Positions 43,340 through 57,299 are shown, counted from the stretch's first letter. The stretch is DNA of 64,000 bases from Uloborus plumipes (GCA_038373865.1 JAXGGA010000036.1:125001-189000); one strand, 5' to 3'. Made by a program: numbers and translations. The notes: generated by a model not told the origin, from the sequence alone.

Positions 43340-43925
43340 CGCAAACTGTAAAAAATAGATGCTGTTTTTACAGTATAATACAGCTAATTTTATAGTAACA
43401 AACTGCAAAAATTGCTAATTTTTTTTAATAAACTCTAAATGTTCTGCTTTACCGTAATAAACTGCAAAAATTGCTAATTTTTTTAATAAACTGTAAATGT
43501 GCTGCTTTACCGTAATAAACTGCAAAATTACTAATTTTACAGTTTATTACTGTGCATTTTAGAATTTTAAACTATAAGCTCTGCCACCAGTATTATACTG
43601 ATGTTTTTGTAGTATAATACAGCTAATTTTGCTTTAATAAACTAAAATTACTGCTTTACTGTAATAAACTGTAAAATCACTAGTTTTACAGTTTATTACT
43701 GTACTTTTATAGCTTTAAACTGGAACCTCTGCTGCCAGTGTTATACTGTTGTTTTTATAGTATAATACAGCTAATTTTGTTTTTATAAACTGTAAACTTG
43801 CTGCTTACAGTAATAAAATGTAAAATTGCTAGTTTTACAGTTTATTACTGTGCTTTTACAGTTTTGAACCGGAACCTCTGAGTCCAGTATTATACTGTAA
43901 AAACAACACTTTATTTTTTGCAGTG
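43340..43925. repeat. Tandem hairpin array, about 150-bp unit
   Basis: Units carry TAGTATAATACAGCTAATTT, GTAATAAACTG(C/T)AAAA and TTTTACAGTTTATTAC. TTTACAGTTTATTACTGT recurs at about 43537, 43687 and 43837, a steady 150-bp period. Within two of the units, GTAATAAACTGTAAAA (or a close variant) faces TTTTACAGTTTATTAC across a short loop, for example 43661-43699. Units end in AACC(T/G)GAACCTCTG(C)-CAGT. Confidence 0.88.
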
Positions 43926-45504
43926 CAGTTTGGAATCAATATTTCAGTATCTTTCAGTTCCTGTTAAGTGCTACATTGTTTTGGTTAGCACTAGCACAGC
44001 TTGCTGTAATAGGGTGTCATCATGTTAGAAATGGAGATGCTTTCTTGTAGAAGGAGTAGATTTTACTTTTAAATCATTGAGAATGTTTTTTCATTTCGTG
44101 TTATCTAGACTGACTAATAGAGCAAGCATCGCAGACAAAGATAAAGCTTAAGGTTATATGTTCAATGTCGTCACTATTGGCTCCGAGTCACTAGTGCAAA
44201 TAATCTACAAACGCTTGCGCTCAAGATCGAAGTAAATTATAAATATAACACTGACGTTATAAAAAGAAAAGTTTATCTTATTTTTTTCCTTTCCCCTTCC
44301 ACCGTTCACTTCAAATATTGACTCTTAACTAATGTCACACCCAACAAGAAGTTCTTCCGGAGTTAAACGATCCGATCTTCTTATACAACATTGTTTTTTC
44401 CTTTTATTGTTACTTTGAATAGGATTCAGATAATTTTAAATACGCAAGATTTATTTTCTCAATTCGTTAACTTTTGCGTTCTAGCTGTACATCATTTTTT
44501 TTTTTTTTGAAACATTTATTTTCATTACTTAGTGAAGTGATTTAATTTAAATACTCCCAAGGAGTAATAATATATATATATAAGTCTCAATTAGTTTTTA
44601 AAAGTTATTAAAAAAAATAGTATAATGTCATCTCCTGAACTGTCCTAAGCACAGGTTTCGTAACTTTTTAGCAAATTTACTACATTATGAAAATGTTGTA
44701 AAAATAAATACGTACTGATTTTGGTATAATACAACTGTCTACTTAAGCGTATCTTAGCAGTATTCTTCAAAATATTTGTTAATTCTCTTACACATCAATT
44801 TGTATTTGTCTCTAGTTTTTGTATAAATACTGTAAAAAAGTCATTAAAGCTCTCCAAACAGTATTAGTACGTTGGTTGCTATTTATATTTCCGGCCTTGG
44901 CAATAATAATTCTTTGGAACATAATATCAACTAGAGTTGGGAAATAAATACCGTAAAATGGGGTGTATAGGAACAGCGGGGTTAATCGGAACAAAACTTC
45001 CCGACCGTACAAATAAATTGTTCATAAACATACTATTGGGTATTTTTCGCCATGAATTTTTTTTTAGAAAGGTAAGATCATAGGAAGTAGGAAAAAAATA
45101 CTTTTGTCAATCTGGAAACGCTACTGGCTTCCAAGGAGGGCTGCACATGGAATGCTAGAAAACATCACATTTTCAATGACTGCAAATCTTCATATGCATG
45201 AACAAACCTTCTTATATTTAAAAACTAAGAGTGGTATGTTTCAATTATATATGTATCTGAACAACAGAATACCACATTAGAATTTATATTTTTTATAAAT
45301 TGTACCATAAAAATGAAGAATTCTGAAAAATGCCATAGGAAAAAAATTTGCGGGGTGAATCGGAACACTTAGTTCTGTTGTTCCAATTCAAACTTATTTG
45401 AAGGAAACTGTTTGAAAAATCCATATTCTAACCCCAATTCTTCTAATCAAGACAAGGACAAGGATTTATTATTGTTAATCCCTTCTCGTGAGCAACTAGA
45501 TCTT

Positions 45505-47633
45505 ACCAGGAAAGTACTCGATCATGGAATAATGATTTTTTTTTTTAATGCGTACCAATCGAAAGAACATGGTAAAACATGTTTCTGAACACACGCGTTT
45601 TTGCCCTCGCGCCCCCGTTATCCAAATAAAGGTCCTAAAGTCAGGTAATTTTTTTTGAAAAATCGCCAATTTTAGCGAGTTATAATGAAACTGGAAGCTG
45701 CGGTGCGATTACATTATTTGCGCCCAACGGGAAACCTGATTCCCATTTTTGGTCATCTTGAAAGCTTTTTAAAGACGACTTTACAATAATCTTTTACTTT
45801 ACCTGTGCGAGTTAAAGCAAAAAGCTACTATCAAGCCTATGACATGCAGAGAGCTTTTTAAAGAGGAAAAACAATTTTAAACAACACATCAAAACTAAAA
45901 TTTATCTTACTATTTGCGATTAAAGCAGGTCCCTTGTTTAAGGGGCCCAGGAGGTCACAACTGAACTTCCTGTTTTTTTTATTATTATTTTTTTAAGTGT
46001 TCGTACAATTCTGTAGTATGGGGGGGGGGTATATTTAGTGTTTTAATTGTAAAAATTGCAAATATAATTTTTTTCAAACCACTTTTCTTTTGGTGGGTCC
46101 CCTATAACTCAAAGTGAGTTCTCCTAAACATTTTTATCAATTGCATGACTGGGTATGTAAGAATGGTCTTTCAAAAAAGAAAAAATGCTCAAAATTTAAT
46201 GAAAATGTGTTCAAATAAAAAAATCAAACAGGAATGAGGTGTTTTCTCTGAGATATTTTGAAAAAAAAAATGTTCGCTCGAATTGAACTTGTTCCCTCAA
46301 AAGTTATAAGTGAGGACAGGGGAAGAAATCGGAAATTCGAAATTGAATGAAATATTATTCAAATCAAAAAGTCGAATATGGGAGTGTATTGTCCTCACTG
46401 AGATCTTTCAATAAAAAAAAAATAAAATCGAATCGGACTATGCACTCAAAAGTTATTGCGGGGGGGGGGGGCAGAAAAACTGACCAATAGACATACTGAC
46501 AGGTATGCAGTTTCCGCAGCTCAAAACCCAACTTTCCTATTTTAAATTTCTCTGTGTATTTAATTATTTTTTATTAAGTTGTGTTTTTTGACTCAATTGT
46601 TTTAAGCGTTTTTTTTTTTTTTTTCAGTGCATCAGGCCTTCTATCATGATTTTTTTAACCTATTTTCTACTTTTACAGAAAAGTAAGCCAAAACTTGTAT
46701 TGATTTACAATTTTGTTAGTCTTTTCCTACCCGTTGAACGTACAGCAGAGCTAGTAAAAGTTATTCCAGTGTTTTTAAACAGTACGAAATTAACATGCAA
46801 TATGTTTTACATTTACGTTACAGAGACTTTTCGCTACATTGACCAATTTTGTTTGAACGGCAGGGGTTTTTACAATGAATGTCGACTCTATTAGTATATT
46901 TTAAGAATGGAAATAATTATTTCCCTCTACCCTTGATGTAATTTCCGACATGGAGATAATTTTGCAGCTATTGATATTTACTAATTCGTTTTCTTTTTAA
47001 AATTGTAATTATTTTTTCTCGACTTTTTGTTTTGAAATAAGAACTGATACCATAATCCATGACATTTTAATTTCTACCCCAAAGATTATTTATTTAATTT
47101 TTTGTGCATGAGCTCATATTAGCTGCTTTTCATACTTATTTAATTATCCCGGATTATTCATTTAAAAACACGTGCAATATATTTTTTAAGTTATAATAAT
47201 TAACACATACAACTTAGTTCAGTAAAAAAACTTAAAATAACTAAAATTCTAAAATGTATTGCTATCAATCGCAGAAAGATAAAACTATAACTTCTTTGTA
47301 AAGTTTTCGCTTCTCTGGATAAAGCCCTCTGCTTTCCACATCATAGTCTTGATCAGCATTCTTTATTTTAGCTCATACAAGTAAGGGGTTAATGTAAACA
47401 ACGTTTTACTTTCTTTGCGAATGACCAAACATGGAAATGATGCGATGTCAAGCAAGCAGCGGAAGGGTCAAATTTGGCTACTTTTCAGCCGATTTTAAGA
47501 CCCCTTATCTCGAAAACGAGGGGACGAGGGTATTTGATTGATCTTTGGATCAAATACATGTCTCAGTATGCTCTTTCGAATGATATCATTTTAAACTTTT
47601 TTCATTATTACTTAAGTCGAGTACTTTCCTGGT
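45505..47633. repeat. Inverted pair inside the 3.45-kb element
   Basis: ACCAGGAAAGTACTCGA begins at 45505 and its reverse complement ends at 47633. Similarity continues about 130-150 bases inward (AATAATGA..TTT, ATCGAAAGA(A/G)CAT, ACATG, CCCTCG.CCCC). Confidence 0.75.
46165..46460 (+). repeat. Two diverged tandem units of about 140 bp
   Basis: Both contain a TTCAAAT(A)AAAAA..TC block, a 'TCTC/CTCACTGAGAT(A/C)TTT' block, AATCG/CTCGAATTG phrases and CTCAAAAGTTAT, the second followed by a G run (about 46459-46470). Confidence 0.65.
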
Positions 47634-48403
47634 TAGAATGACAAAAAGTTGCAGATTTCAAAAGATTTTTTCTCCAGGAGACTTTTTTTTAACCTAAAAT
47701 ACGAGGGGGAAAGTCACATAGACTTTATGTAGTAAAAGTCCAGCACACAGACAGTGATGAATAAGCGAAAAAATCTTTCAGGACAATCTCCGAAATCCAG
47801 AGATTTCAAGAAGCTAAAGAAAAGGCAGAGTTTATCCCAGGAGATGTTATGAAAAAACTTAAGCCAAGTCACAATTGTTAGTTTTAAGGACAAGTACATA
47901 TTTGTGGACGACATGAGTGACTTCCATTCATGTTAAATCTTTGTATTTCAATTCAAAAGCATTTCTTAAAATTACTTTTCATTTTTCATAAGTTCAAAAT
48001 TATTTTGAATTTTGATAAATTATAAACGTTTACTGGTATTGAAATTATACATTTATTTGACAGTAATTATCTGTTCTTATTCTCCCCCATCAATATTACT
48101 CATGTTTGTGAGACCTGTTACAGGTTTTAACCTGTAAAAAATAATACCTGTGATAACCTGTGAAAAAAATAAAAGTTTTAGCATGTGTTCCGATTGACCC
48201 CTATCAGCGGGGTGATTCGGAACACCCATAATTTCCTATGTATTTTAATAATAATTGTTCAAAATGTTTTGTCTTTGCTTGGAATATCAAAAGTAAAGCA
48301 AGACCGAAGTTTTTACCCAAAAAACCAACTTAAAAAAAATCTTTTAACTGCTTTTTTTACAATGAAAGTTGAAAAGTGTTCCGATTCACCCCATTTTACG
48401 GTA

Positions 48404-51400
48404 ATTCATAATAAAATAAATAAAAATAAAGCTTCAAATTTTACGACACAAAGAAATTTAAAGTATAATGTTTGCAAATAATGAAAATAATGATAAAAAT
48501 ATAATTTTTTATTGAGTTGTCCGATTCAACCTCTTTTTGGCAAAAAATAATTTATATTATGTTGCAAATGTCTAAAACAAATATTTTAATTGTTTATTTC
48601 ATTCTTTATACCAAAGTAGTGTAACATTTGTCAAGCGGACATGAGTAGGGTCAAGTGGAGTAAAATGGACCCAGGTTCTTTAGAAAATTCTTTAAAAAAT
48701 GCGGAAATAATATTTTCTTTGTGTACGTTGCCATTTTTATGTATCATTGACCCCATGCAACATTTTTTTGCAAAATAAGGTGCAACTTCTACTTTAAAGT
48801 CACAGATGCTAGCGCTTAAGTGTTTTTCTTGAAAGAAGCTTGACTGTGACCATCATAAGAAACTTTTCATTTAAAGAAAACTAAATGAAAATACACATTG
48901 CGTTTTTAACCTACTTCATGGAGCACATTTCCAGAAACGAATTCGTAAAATGTTGAAGGTAAAACAGCAAAAATGAATTTTCAGGGTATTGAAACATTCG
49001 TGGAGTAAAATGGGTCATGCTTCACATTAGGTTAGGCATACTAAAGAGCTAATTATGTTTTTAGCTTACTAACTCATGCTTTGTTGTCATGTATGTATTC
49101 AATAATTGAAAACAAGTAATATATTGCTGTGTCATTCTTTTGATACACAAATATATAAACTTATAGGGAAAAATAATTAAATCAAAAAGCCAAAATTAAA
49201 AGCATAGCTTTTGTTCGATAATTTTCCTAAATAGAAAAATGTGTAGCATTAAACTGGAACTAAAATTTGAATACAATTATTTAAACATTGCTAAAATGTT
49301 GGGGAAAAAACAGGCATTTTTGAGTTCGTAACATAAAATATTAATGGATAAAATCATATGAACTATTGTAGGAAAGAAGTTCCCTATTTATATGCTTATT
49401 TTAAAGTATGATAGTGTCAATTTCCTACCCAATTCCTTTGTTCAATTTTCTGTGTGCATCATTTTAAAGTCCTGAATCTGAACCTCTGCAAATTGAATTT
49501 GTTTTACGTTTATTTCCGAATAGTATTTTTTTTAATATTGATGAATGTCAATATTATTGCACATTACGTAACAATATAAGGTTAATACAATGAAAGTAAA
49601 TCCAAAACTAAGTACTGAAAATCCTTTATTTCTGAAAATAAATCTTCATATAACATAAAACACTTATAGTTATTTACGACATCCATTTCAATGTGACATT
49701 GATTTCTGACAACCAATTAAGTTCACAGTCAAATATCATATCCAAACAACAAATTGCAAGCTATGTATTTTGCTTGCACAGTTTTGAAAAACAATTAAAT
49801 TGTTACAGTTAATTGAGTTACAATTAAATTACAATTTAATTGTTGCACATGAAGTATTCAAAACTAACTGTACAAAAACTGATGATGAAACAACATTTTT
49901 TTTTTCTTTCGTTTCATATGACATTCACATAAACTTTAACTAAACAACTAATGCAACAGAAAAAATTCACGAACACATAATCAATGTAATTTTACTCCTT
50001 ATACAGGATGAATGCGTTCTCTCCAGTGATGAGTAAAGTTTTAATCTCAAAATATAATATATATGTACGAAAGATATTTGACAAAAAATAACGTTAACTC
50101 CTATGAACTATCATATGTAGGAAATACGTTTTCCTTTTCATTTTGGCGCATACACATAGCTGTAAAAAAGAAAGTCTAACTATAACGCATTTTAAGAAAG
50201 TAGATTTATAAGATTCTTGAATCAAAATACAAATGTTTGACTATAATTGAAAGCTCTTTCTTACTCCTTCGTATTACAAAACATTTCATACATTTAAAAA
50301 AAAATCATTGAGATTTTGATATTAAAAAATAATTTTTGTAAGTAATCTATAACTTAACTTCAGTAATTTGTACGATGTGCAGTTTGCTTTTAAGTAAGAA
50401 AATGGCCTAATTTTTATAATCACTATACTATTTTGTGATAGCTTGTTTTTGTTGTTGGAACATTGACTGGGTGCAATGGGAGTTATTAGAAGACAATTGC
50501 AGGAACTAGAGATAATGTTTATTAGGGAAGAACAAACATAAAAACATATTTTTGGACCACAGAGGAGTAGCAAAAAAGGATCATTTCTGAAGTTTATATC
50601 CTATTATTAAATTTTACATTTTTAATCAATATTAAGATTATTAAACTGATCATTATTAAATTGAACAGAGTGCTGGCAATATACAATTAATTAGCTTTTA
50701 ACAAAAGTCGCATTAATATTTTTCCATGCTAAACGTTTTGGCGAAGAATTAAGTCTTTTTCTTAAGAAAATAACGGTTAAATTTATTAGCAATTCTATAA
50801 AATCAATGTTAAAACTGCATTGAATCAATAATAAACTTAGAAGTGATTAATATCAACAAAATACAAGAATTGTATACGTATAGTATAAGTATAGTAATTG
50901 TATACTTAAGACTTTTGAATGTTTACATTGTGTAGATTTTAGACGCTAAAACATACTATGGATATATATGCGAACACAATATGGTCACAATAAACTTTGG
51001 AAAATAAGTGTATTACGCTGTTAGATTTTAAATTTTTCATTGATGTAATTATTTTTAAAAATAATTTCTCTTACATATACTTGACAATTATGATTATATT
51101 ATAAATTTTTCAAGATTGGACACTTACTATAGAGTTTGAGCGGTTATTTAATGTTAGGTAGGAAATTTTATTTCCTGATAAGAGTAATGGAATTTATTGT
51201 TAGGTAATTTGAAAACACAAATTTCTTATTCAATATCACATCAAACTTTAAGTGGCAAGTTTTCGTGTGTGTTTTGTTCAATACAATGAAATAGCAATGA
51301 TGAAACTATTCGTTGAAATTTTTAAATGTTTGATATTGTTTGTGTATAAAAAAAGATAAATTAACATTAAAAACGGCTCCTTAGCATAGACATACGCATA

Positions 51401-52828
51401 CATCAAAACGAAGTAAATTATGAAAATTTTCAGTAAAAGGCAAGAGTTCAATTTGGTTTTATGCATTGCGTTTACAAGTTATACATATATTTTCGAGGGT
51501 ACCTTCTTTTTCTTCTAAAAGTTAGAATGAACTGAGTAGAGTACTAACAAGAAAAAAAAAGGCAAGAAAAATTGATACGTAGCACAATGAGTCATTTATG
51601 TATATCAGACTTGTGTTCTTGTGATTTATTAGCAGCAAGCTGTAGCATTCCGAACAAATCAACCCGTTTTTATTAAAAATTTATACATTTTGTGCACATC
51701 TTTCTAACTTAAAAGAAAGCCGATTATATTTAGTATTAATTGTCTGCTTCACTTTTATCGGGATCTCGCATGGTATAGCTATGCCATTGCATTGCACCTG
51801 TGCAATATAATACTTCTTATAAAGCATTGCTGAGTTGAAGTACATCACCTTCACTTTTGCGAATGTTTAAACCTATGTTAGTTCTGACTTAATCTCACTC
51901 AATTTTTGTTAATGATCAAAAGGTTTTACGTTTGAAACATTTGAATGAAGTACATAGTACAATTATTCACGAATAAAACACTTTCGATGTATCAGAAAGA
52001 AATTTATAGTTCAAATTAAACCCTTGGTTATTTGATACATTTTAAGGATATATGTGGGTCTCAAAAAAATGCTGCCATTTTTGGAAAGAGAAACTAAAAA
52101 AATAGTAAAATACAATTTATAAAAGTAAATAATGCTAATAAAAAAGAGCCCCGAAAAATAACTATGTCACTTCCGTCCCATAAACAGGTTGCGAATCAGT
52201 TTCAAACATCTCTCATAAAAAAAATAAATAAATAAAAATAAATAAATAAATAAAATAAAATAAATCAACGAGCTTTGTACATTTCCTTATTTTATTCTGA
52301 TTGGACAAGTATGACGAAAATTGTTTTGCCTCCTAAAATTTTCTTGCAAATTACGTACTCAAGCTCAAAATAACTCAATCTGATAATTCATACCAGTATA
52401 TAGTCTTTTTTTGTAGATGTAGTAAAGTCTTTTGAATTAAAAAAATACAGCATTTTCGAACTTTTACATTACCAACGCAGAGGGCCATTCAGGACAGTGT
52501 GTAATGTGTAAGTCATAACGACATGAAATTTGGTAGATAGATGCTCCAAATTCTGCGTTAGACATTTATTGAATAAAATAATTTTCAAAAACGCGAAGGC
52601 GTGAAAAAAATATCCACACATAGATTTTACGTAGTTTTTATATAAATCCCGTCACTCTATACACTTGTTTCCAATCACAAATATGTTTGTTACATATCGG
52701 AACGCAACATGACGTTATTGATTCCACAAACATGCTGAATAATAAGATCGTTCAGAATGCATTAAATAATGTTAAGGAGTTTTCTTCGTAGACCTGTAGG
52801 AATTCCCATAGAGAGGAAGCGCAAAGGC
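48404..52828. other. AT-rich region without recognised gene
   Basis: The phrases TAGGGTCAAGTGGAGTAAAA (about 48647) and TGGAGTAAAATGGGTCATGC (about 49002) resemble transposon termini of the G-rich type but lack an inverted partner. (AAAT)n occurs at about 52222-52265. Nothing else was recognised. Confidence 0.4.
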
Positions 52829-54235
52829 TCAGAAATAGCAAGCAAGGATGCCCAGCAGGGATAACCCCATTATTGATTGATTATTCGTTCGTCGGGTTAA
52901 GTTCACATAACACCTGTTTGACGTTAGAATAAATATTGAAAGGTTCACCATTCGATCGGTTTTTTTAAAGATCAAATTTCCAATAATGCGGCAAAATTGC
53001 CTGAAGTTGTTGTCAGTACATTTGCAAAATTTCATTGACATGAGTTAATAACTTCAGTTGCCACTGGGGTGTTCACTACACAAAATTTCTTATTTTTCAA
53101 AATATAGTATATATATAAAAAGAAATTGGATTCTTTAGTTCTAATAGTGCCAATAAGTTGTCATATGGTATTCTTAGAGAGTGAAAAATTTTATTTATGT
53201 GAGTCGATGGCTTCAGTTATTTCTGGGGCAACTCATTACACGAAACTCTTTAATTCATCGTTTTTCAATCCTTTTTATTTTTTGAATCAGGAATTATCAT
53301 CAATTCCAATAAGACTGAAAAGTTGTCATATGGTATCCGAAGAGCTTAAGCAAATGTTGGAACTGAGTATTCCAATTTCTTATTTAAAAAAGATATTGAA
53401 TAAACGATAAAAAATTAACGAATTTTGTATAATGAATGTCCCTAGAGGTAACTGAAGTCATTGGCCCACATCAATAAAACAGTTGCGCAAGTTCTAAGGA
53501 TATATATCATATGGCAACTTTCTGCCCCTATCGGAGTTACGAAATACAATTTCTCATGCAAAAAAAAAAAAAAAAAATATTGAGAAAAAAAAAAGATAAA
53601 ATCAGCGAGTTTTGTATAGTGAATGGCTCCAGAAATAACTGAAGCGCCATTGAACCGCATAAATAAAAGTTTGCACACACTCTAAGAATACCTCATGACA
53701 GTATTTTTGGCACTATTCGAACTAAAGAATCCAATTTCTTGTTAAAAAAATATTGAAAAATAGCAAACTTTACATAATGAACGGTCATAGCGGCAACTGA
53801 AGATATTTGAAGGGGCAAGTGGATAAAGGTGATATGTGACATTTGAATTTCGCTGATTTACACAAATTCAAACTAGTGCGTGTTCAATTGTGTTAGCTCA
53901 CAAACACAATTAAAGGAACAAGTGAATAAAGGTAATATGTGACAATTTTTTTAATTTCTAAAAAAAGCTTTCAAAAAAAATTATTGCCTTACCACCTTCA
54001 TAAATGGTAAAAAGTATGTTTTTCCAAAATTGTCACATATCACCTTTATCCACTTGCCCCTTCATTTACGCAGATCAATTGAATTTTTACACTCATACTG
54101 ACAATAACATAAGGCAACTTATCCGCAATATAGGAAATTTGATATTAACTGCAAACGTTTTTTTAATGCATCCTATTCAACATTCCAAATTAAAGTTGCA
54201 TCATTCAGGTGATTACGTTGCTGAAATTCTATGAT
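52829..54235. repeat. 1.4-kb imperfect palindrome built from repeated units
   Basis: Outer arms: 52829-53041 reverse-complemented matches 54066-54235 (shared ACTGACAA(C/T)AAC, CGCA(A/T)TAT(A/T)GGAAATTTGAT). Inner array: 53043-53805 is itself palindromic, with units of about 180-200 bp on each arm. These share TTCAGTTA(C/T)(C/T)TCTGG, TTCA(C/T)TA(C/T)ACAAAA, AAATTGGATTCTTTAGTTC and TGTCATATGGTATTCTTAGA. A MITE (53808-54064) separates the array from the right outer arm. Confidence 0.8.
53808..54064. mobile_element. MITE with perfect 34-bp inverted ends (GGGGCAAGTGGATAAAGG)
   Basis: TGAAGGGGCAAGTGGATAAA and following GGTGATATGTGACA on the left are exactly inverted on the right. A diverged internal copy, GGAACAAGTGAATAAAGGTA then ATATGTGACA, lies at about 53913-53943. 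257 bp, noncoding, inserted at the edge of the palindrome. Confidence 0.88.
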
Positions 54236-54236
54236 G

Positions 54237-57200
54237 ACAAACGCTTTTCGCATGACCTGGTACAGTTAGAATAACGATATGTCCCAAAGTTCGGGTCTGA
54301 TTCAGATTTTTTTTAAAGCTCTATGACATCAAAAATAATATTAATGCTTGGGGACATAATAAATCGCTAAATTTAAATATATTTTATTTATTTCTCCTAG
54401 TTAAAATTTTTTTTGTTGCATTTCTAATTTAAAATTACTTTTTTTTCTTTGGATTTTACCTTTTTCTAAGAGTAGCTATGCCACTTTGCTTAAAAACGAA
54501 AAGATTTGTCTCTTGTTCGGAATGCTGCCCAAAATATACACCTATAAGGAAAATTCCTTGCCACCTTTGCCTCAAGCCGACTCTAACACTTAGATTCTGA
54601 AGGATATGTTGTGCCTACATGATGCAACTATCTTTTAACATGCTTCTAATGCATTATGCTAACTTGTGAATAATTGCCTAAGCATTGCAATTTCGAAAGC
54701 GAAATTGATTGCTACAGTATGCAATTATGATGTAGAAATGTATACAGCAGTTAATTCAGTAGGGTATTATTCGGAATATTTTAATAATTTGTGTATGCGT
54801 ATGGTTTTATTTTGTTTCCAACTAGGGAAAAAATATTTTCAAGGGTCCTTCAATTCTCCCTGGATACAGGATTCCCTGGAACATTACCTCAAAGTGATGA
54901 CTAGAGAGATGGTTATCCGAGGCACTCTGGATCAGTGATGTGGAATGTTTTTTTTTCGGTGCGTTAACTTCAACCATCGGCGACTTCATGTGCTACCTTT
55001 TTTAATTCAATAAATTTCGAGTGTGTGCTCTAGAGTATTGTCGTTCAAATTTCCTGTCATTATGACCCAGTCTGCTCTGCATGGTCCTCTAAGTTCGAGA
55101 AGTTTAATTTCGATGGCCCTTACGCCTGGAGTATTGTTTTTTAGTTAGTAAAACTCTTATATTGTTCTTAACAGGTTATTGAAGAGTAACTCCAGAGTAT
55201 ATTTCAAAATTTTCAAGGTTGTCAGACATAAATTTTGATTTTAGGAAGCAATTCTTCATAGCATATGTTAGGCTTTACGATGTAAACCCATTTTTTTTTA
55301 AATAATTTGCTCTTAACTTAAAAAAGAATACTAATGTTTAATTTTCTTATTTCTCTACTGAAATATATATGTTAAACAACATGGAAAAAGAAAACAAAAC
55401 ATTTAAATATTCTTACACCCTGTAAAAAAAACCACCCTGTACACGGAGAGCAAATGGCAGCGAATTTTGAAATCACACGCACAAATTACTTGCAATTCGA
55501 TCATTTTAGAATTTTCAGCTTGATAATACAATATTAAATCTATTCCAGTAAAAAGTCAAATGAAATGTGCAGTTTCATTGTAATATTTTCATACATATCA
55601 ATTTGTGCACAATGCATCAAAGTTCATTAAAACTCTTTAGCTGGTAATTCTTCAGCTAGTAATGACAAACAAGGGATACATTTTGTTGCATATAATTAAC
55701 ATCAAAATTGACAAACTCTTCAGAAACAGATGCAATATGTAACACTCATATTATTTTATCACGTTCAAAGGAATTGATTGATATATTTATTTAGATTCTT
55801 CATCTCATTGAAGTGTCAGCAACAAGTATATAAAATTATTTTATAAAGCTATACTGTACAATATTCATGATATACAAACTACATAATATTAACTTCAGTA
55901 TATCCATAATTTTATCCATATCTCAGATTCATTTTTAACATATATTCATAATATATATAAATTTCTTTAATATTATTCTACAATGTCGGCTTAACATTTG
56001 TTCATAATCTTTAAACTTAAAATGATACAGTATTCTTGTTTATCAGACATAAGCAAATCAGCAGTTACAATACCGGATAATAGGGCAGTGGTTTGAAAAG
56101 TCTTCAAACGTCGAAGTTTTGCAACTTTTTACCTTAAGCATCTAAAATTTATGTTTTAAAGCAAAAGAATAGAAAAAAAAGCTCAAAATTTAAATTAGTG
56201 ATACAAACTATATGAAGTTGAAAGAAATCAAATAAATCATGTCCCAGATTTGGGGCGATTTGATTTTAATTTACTGTTTCAGATGCAAATTGATTTTTTT
56301 TTTACAAACGACGATTAATACGAAGTATTGGATAAGCAAAGGTCGGATAAACGATATTATACTGTATTTATTGACTTTTTAAAATTTATTCTATACATTA
56401 ATAGATAGATGGTTCATTTTTATGACTAAAATTATTGTTCTTATTCATATTATATACATACATTGAGATTACGCTGTTCCTATTATTTGTTATACTTAAT
56501 ATCCTTATTTCTCGTTCATATTACATACATTAAGATATAAACAGTCCATTTTTCTCCGAATTTATACGAGAAAAAGGTATCCTTAAACCACTTAAAAAGA
56601 TAAAATTTAAGAACTGCATAGTTTCACGAATATAATGCACTGACAGATTTAGACTTCTCTAGATGATGTTTTTACAAAATAGCCAGTTTTATTCTAACTA
56701 GAAAAATGTGTATGATGCTTTAAAATGACGATGATTTTATGATGAGCAAATGTAGCATCTTGATGCGGAACAATGCTACTAAAAATGTAATGTAAGTAAT
56801 TCACTAAGACTTTTTTTTTTGCAAACATTTAGAAATGAAGGCTTCTTAGAATAACTCCGATTTAATGTTTCATTGATTTAAAAAAATTAGCGCACATTGG
56901 CCACGGGAAACAACGGCACTGAATAGAAATTTTTCGTCAGAAAAACTAAAATATTTTTAAAAACATAATATACATTATGAAATCTACAACATTTAGTGAC
57001 TTCATAAACCTATTTTCCATACTTAAAAAACCCTGAAAAATACAAATAAACTAATGATCCAGGTTAGAATACAGATATTGAAACACCAATATACAACATA
57101 CTGAAATGGACATTTACTAAACGTGGTCGTAGAATTCGTAGAAAGTTGCTTACTAAGTTAAAAAAACAAAAGCTGGGGTCCTCTAGCTTCGTAAGTAAAA

Positions 57201-57297
57201 TGCCTAACACATTTTTTAGGGTAACCCTAACGCACATATTTGGAATATCCTTATTTTAATGGAGGAAGAGGGAATTCATCAAAGTATGAAACAACAT
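54237..57297. other. AT-rich region without a supported gene
   Basis: A plus-strand open stretch at 54666-54938 includes an acceptor-like TTTGTTTCCAACTAG at about 54811-54825 and then YFQGSFNSPWIQDSLEHYL, which I do not recognise. A terminus-like 'CACCCTGTAC' lies at about 55432. Nothing else stands out. Confidence 0.35.
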
Positions 57298-57299
57298 CG

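Larger units (their letters stand above)
44951..48401. mobile_element. TA-flanked composite TIR element, CCGTAAAATGGGGTG ends
   Basis: 15-bp perfect ends CCGTAAAATGGGGTG, with TA at 44949-44950 and 48402-48403. The phrase GGGGT(G/T)(A)ATCGGAACA occurs near both ends and internally (about 44980, 45354, 48183 inverted, 48210, 48378 inverted). Inside is a second inverted pair (45505-45660 against 47470-47633) sharing ACCAGGAAAGTACTCGA. A 135-145-bp duplicated block lies at 46170-46455. No transposase was recognised over 3.45 kb. Confidence 0.75.

Noticed and set aside
46646..46894. Open frame of 82 codons inside the 3.45-kb element
   Set aside because: No transposase motif (no DDE block, HTH or zinc finger); composition fits chance in AT-rich DNA.
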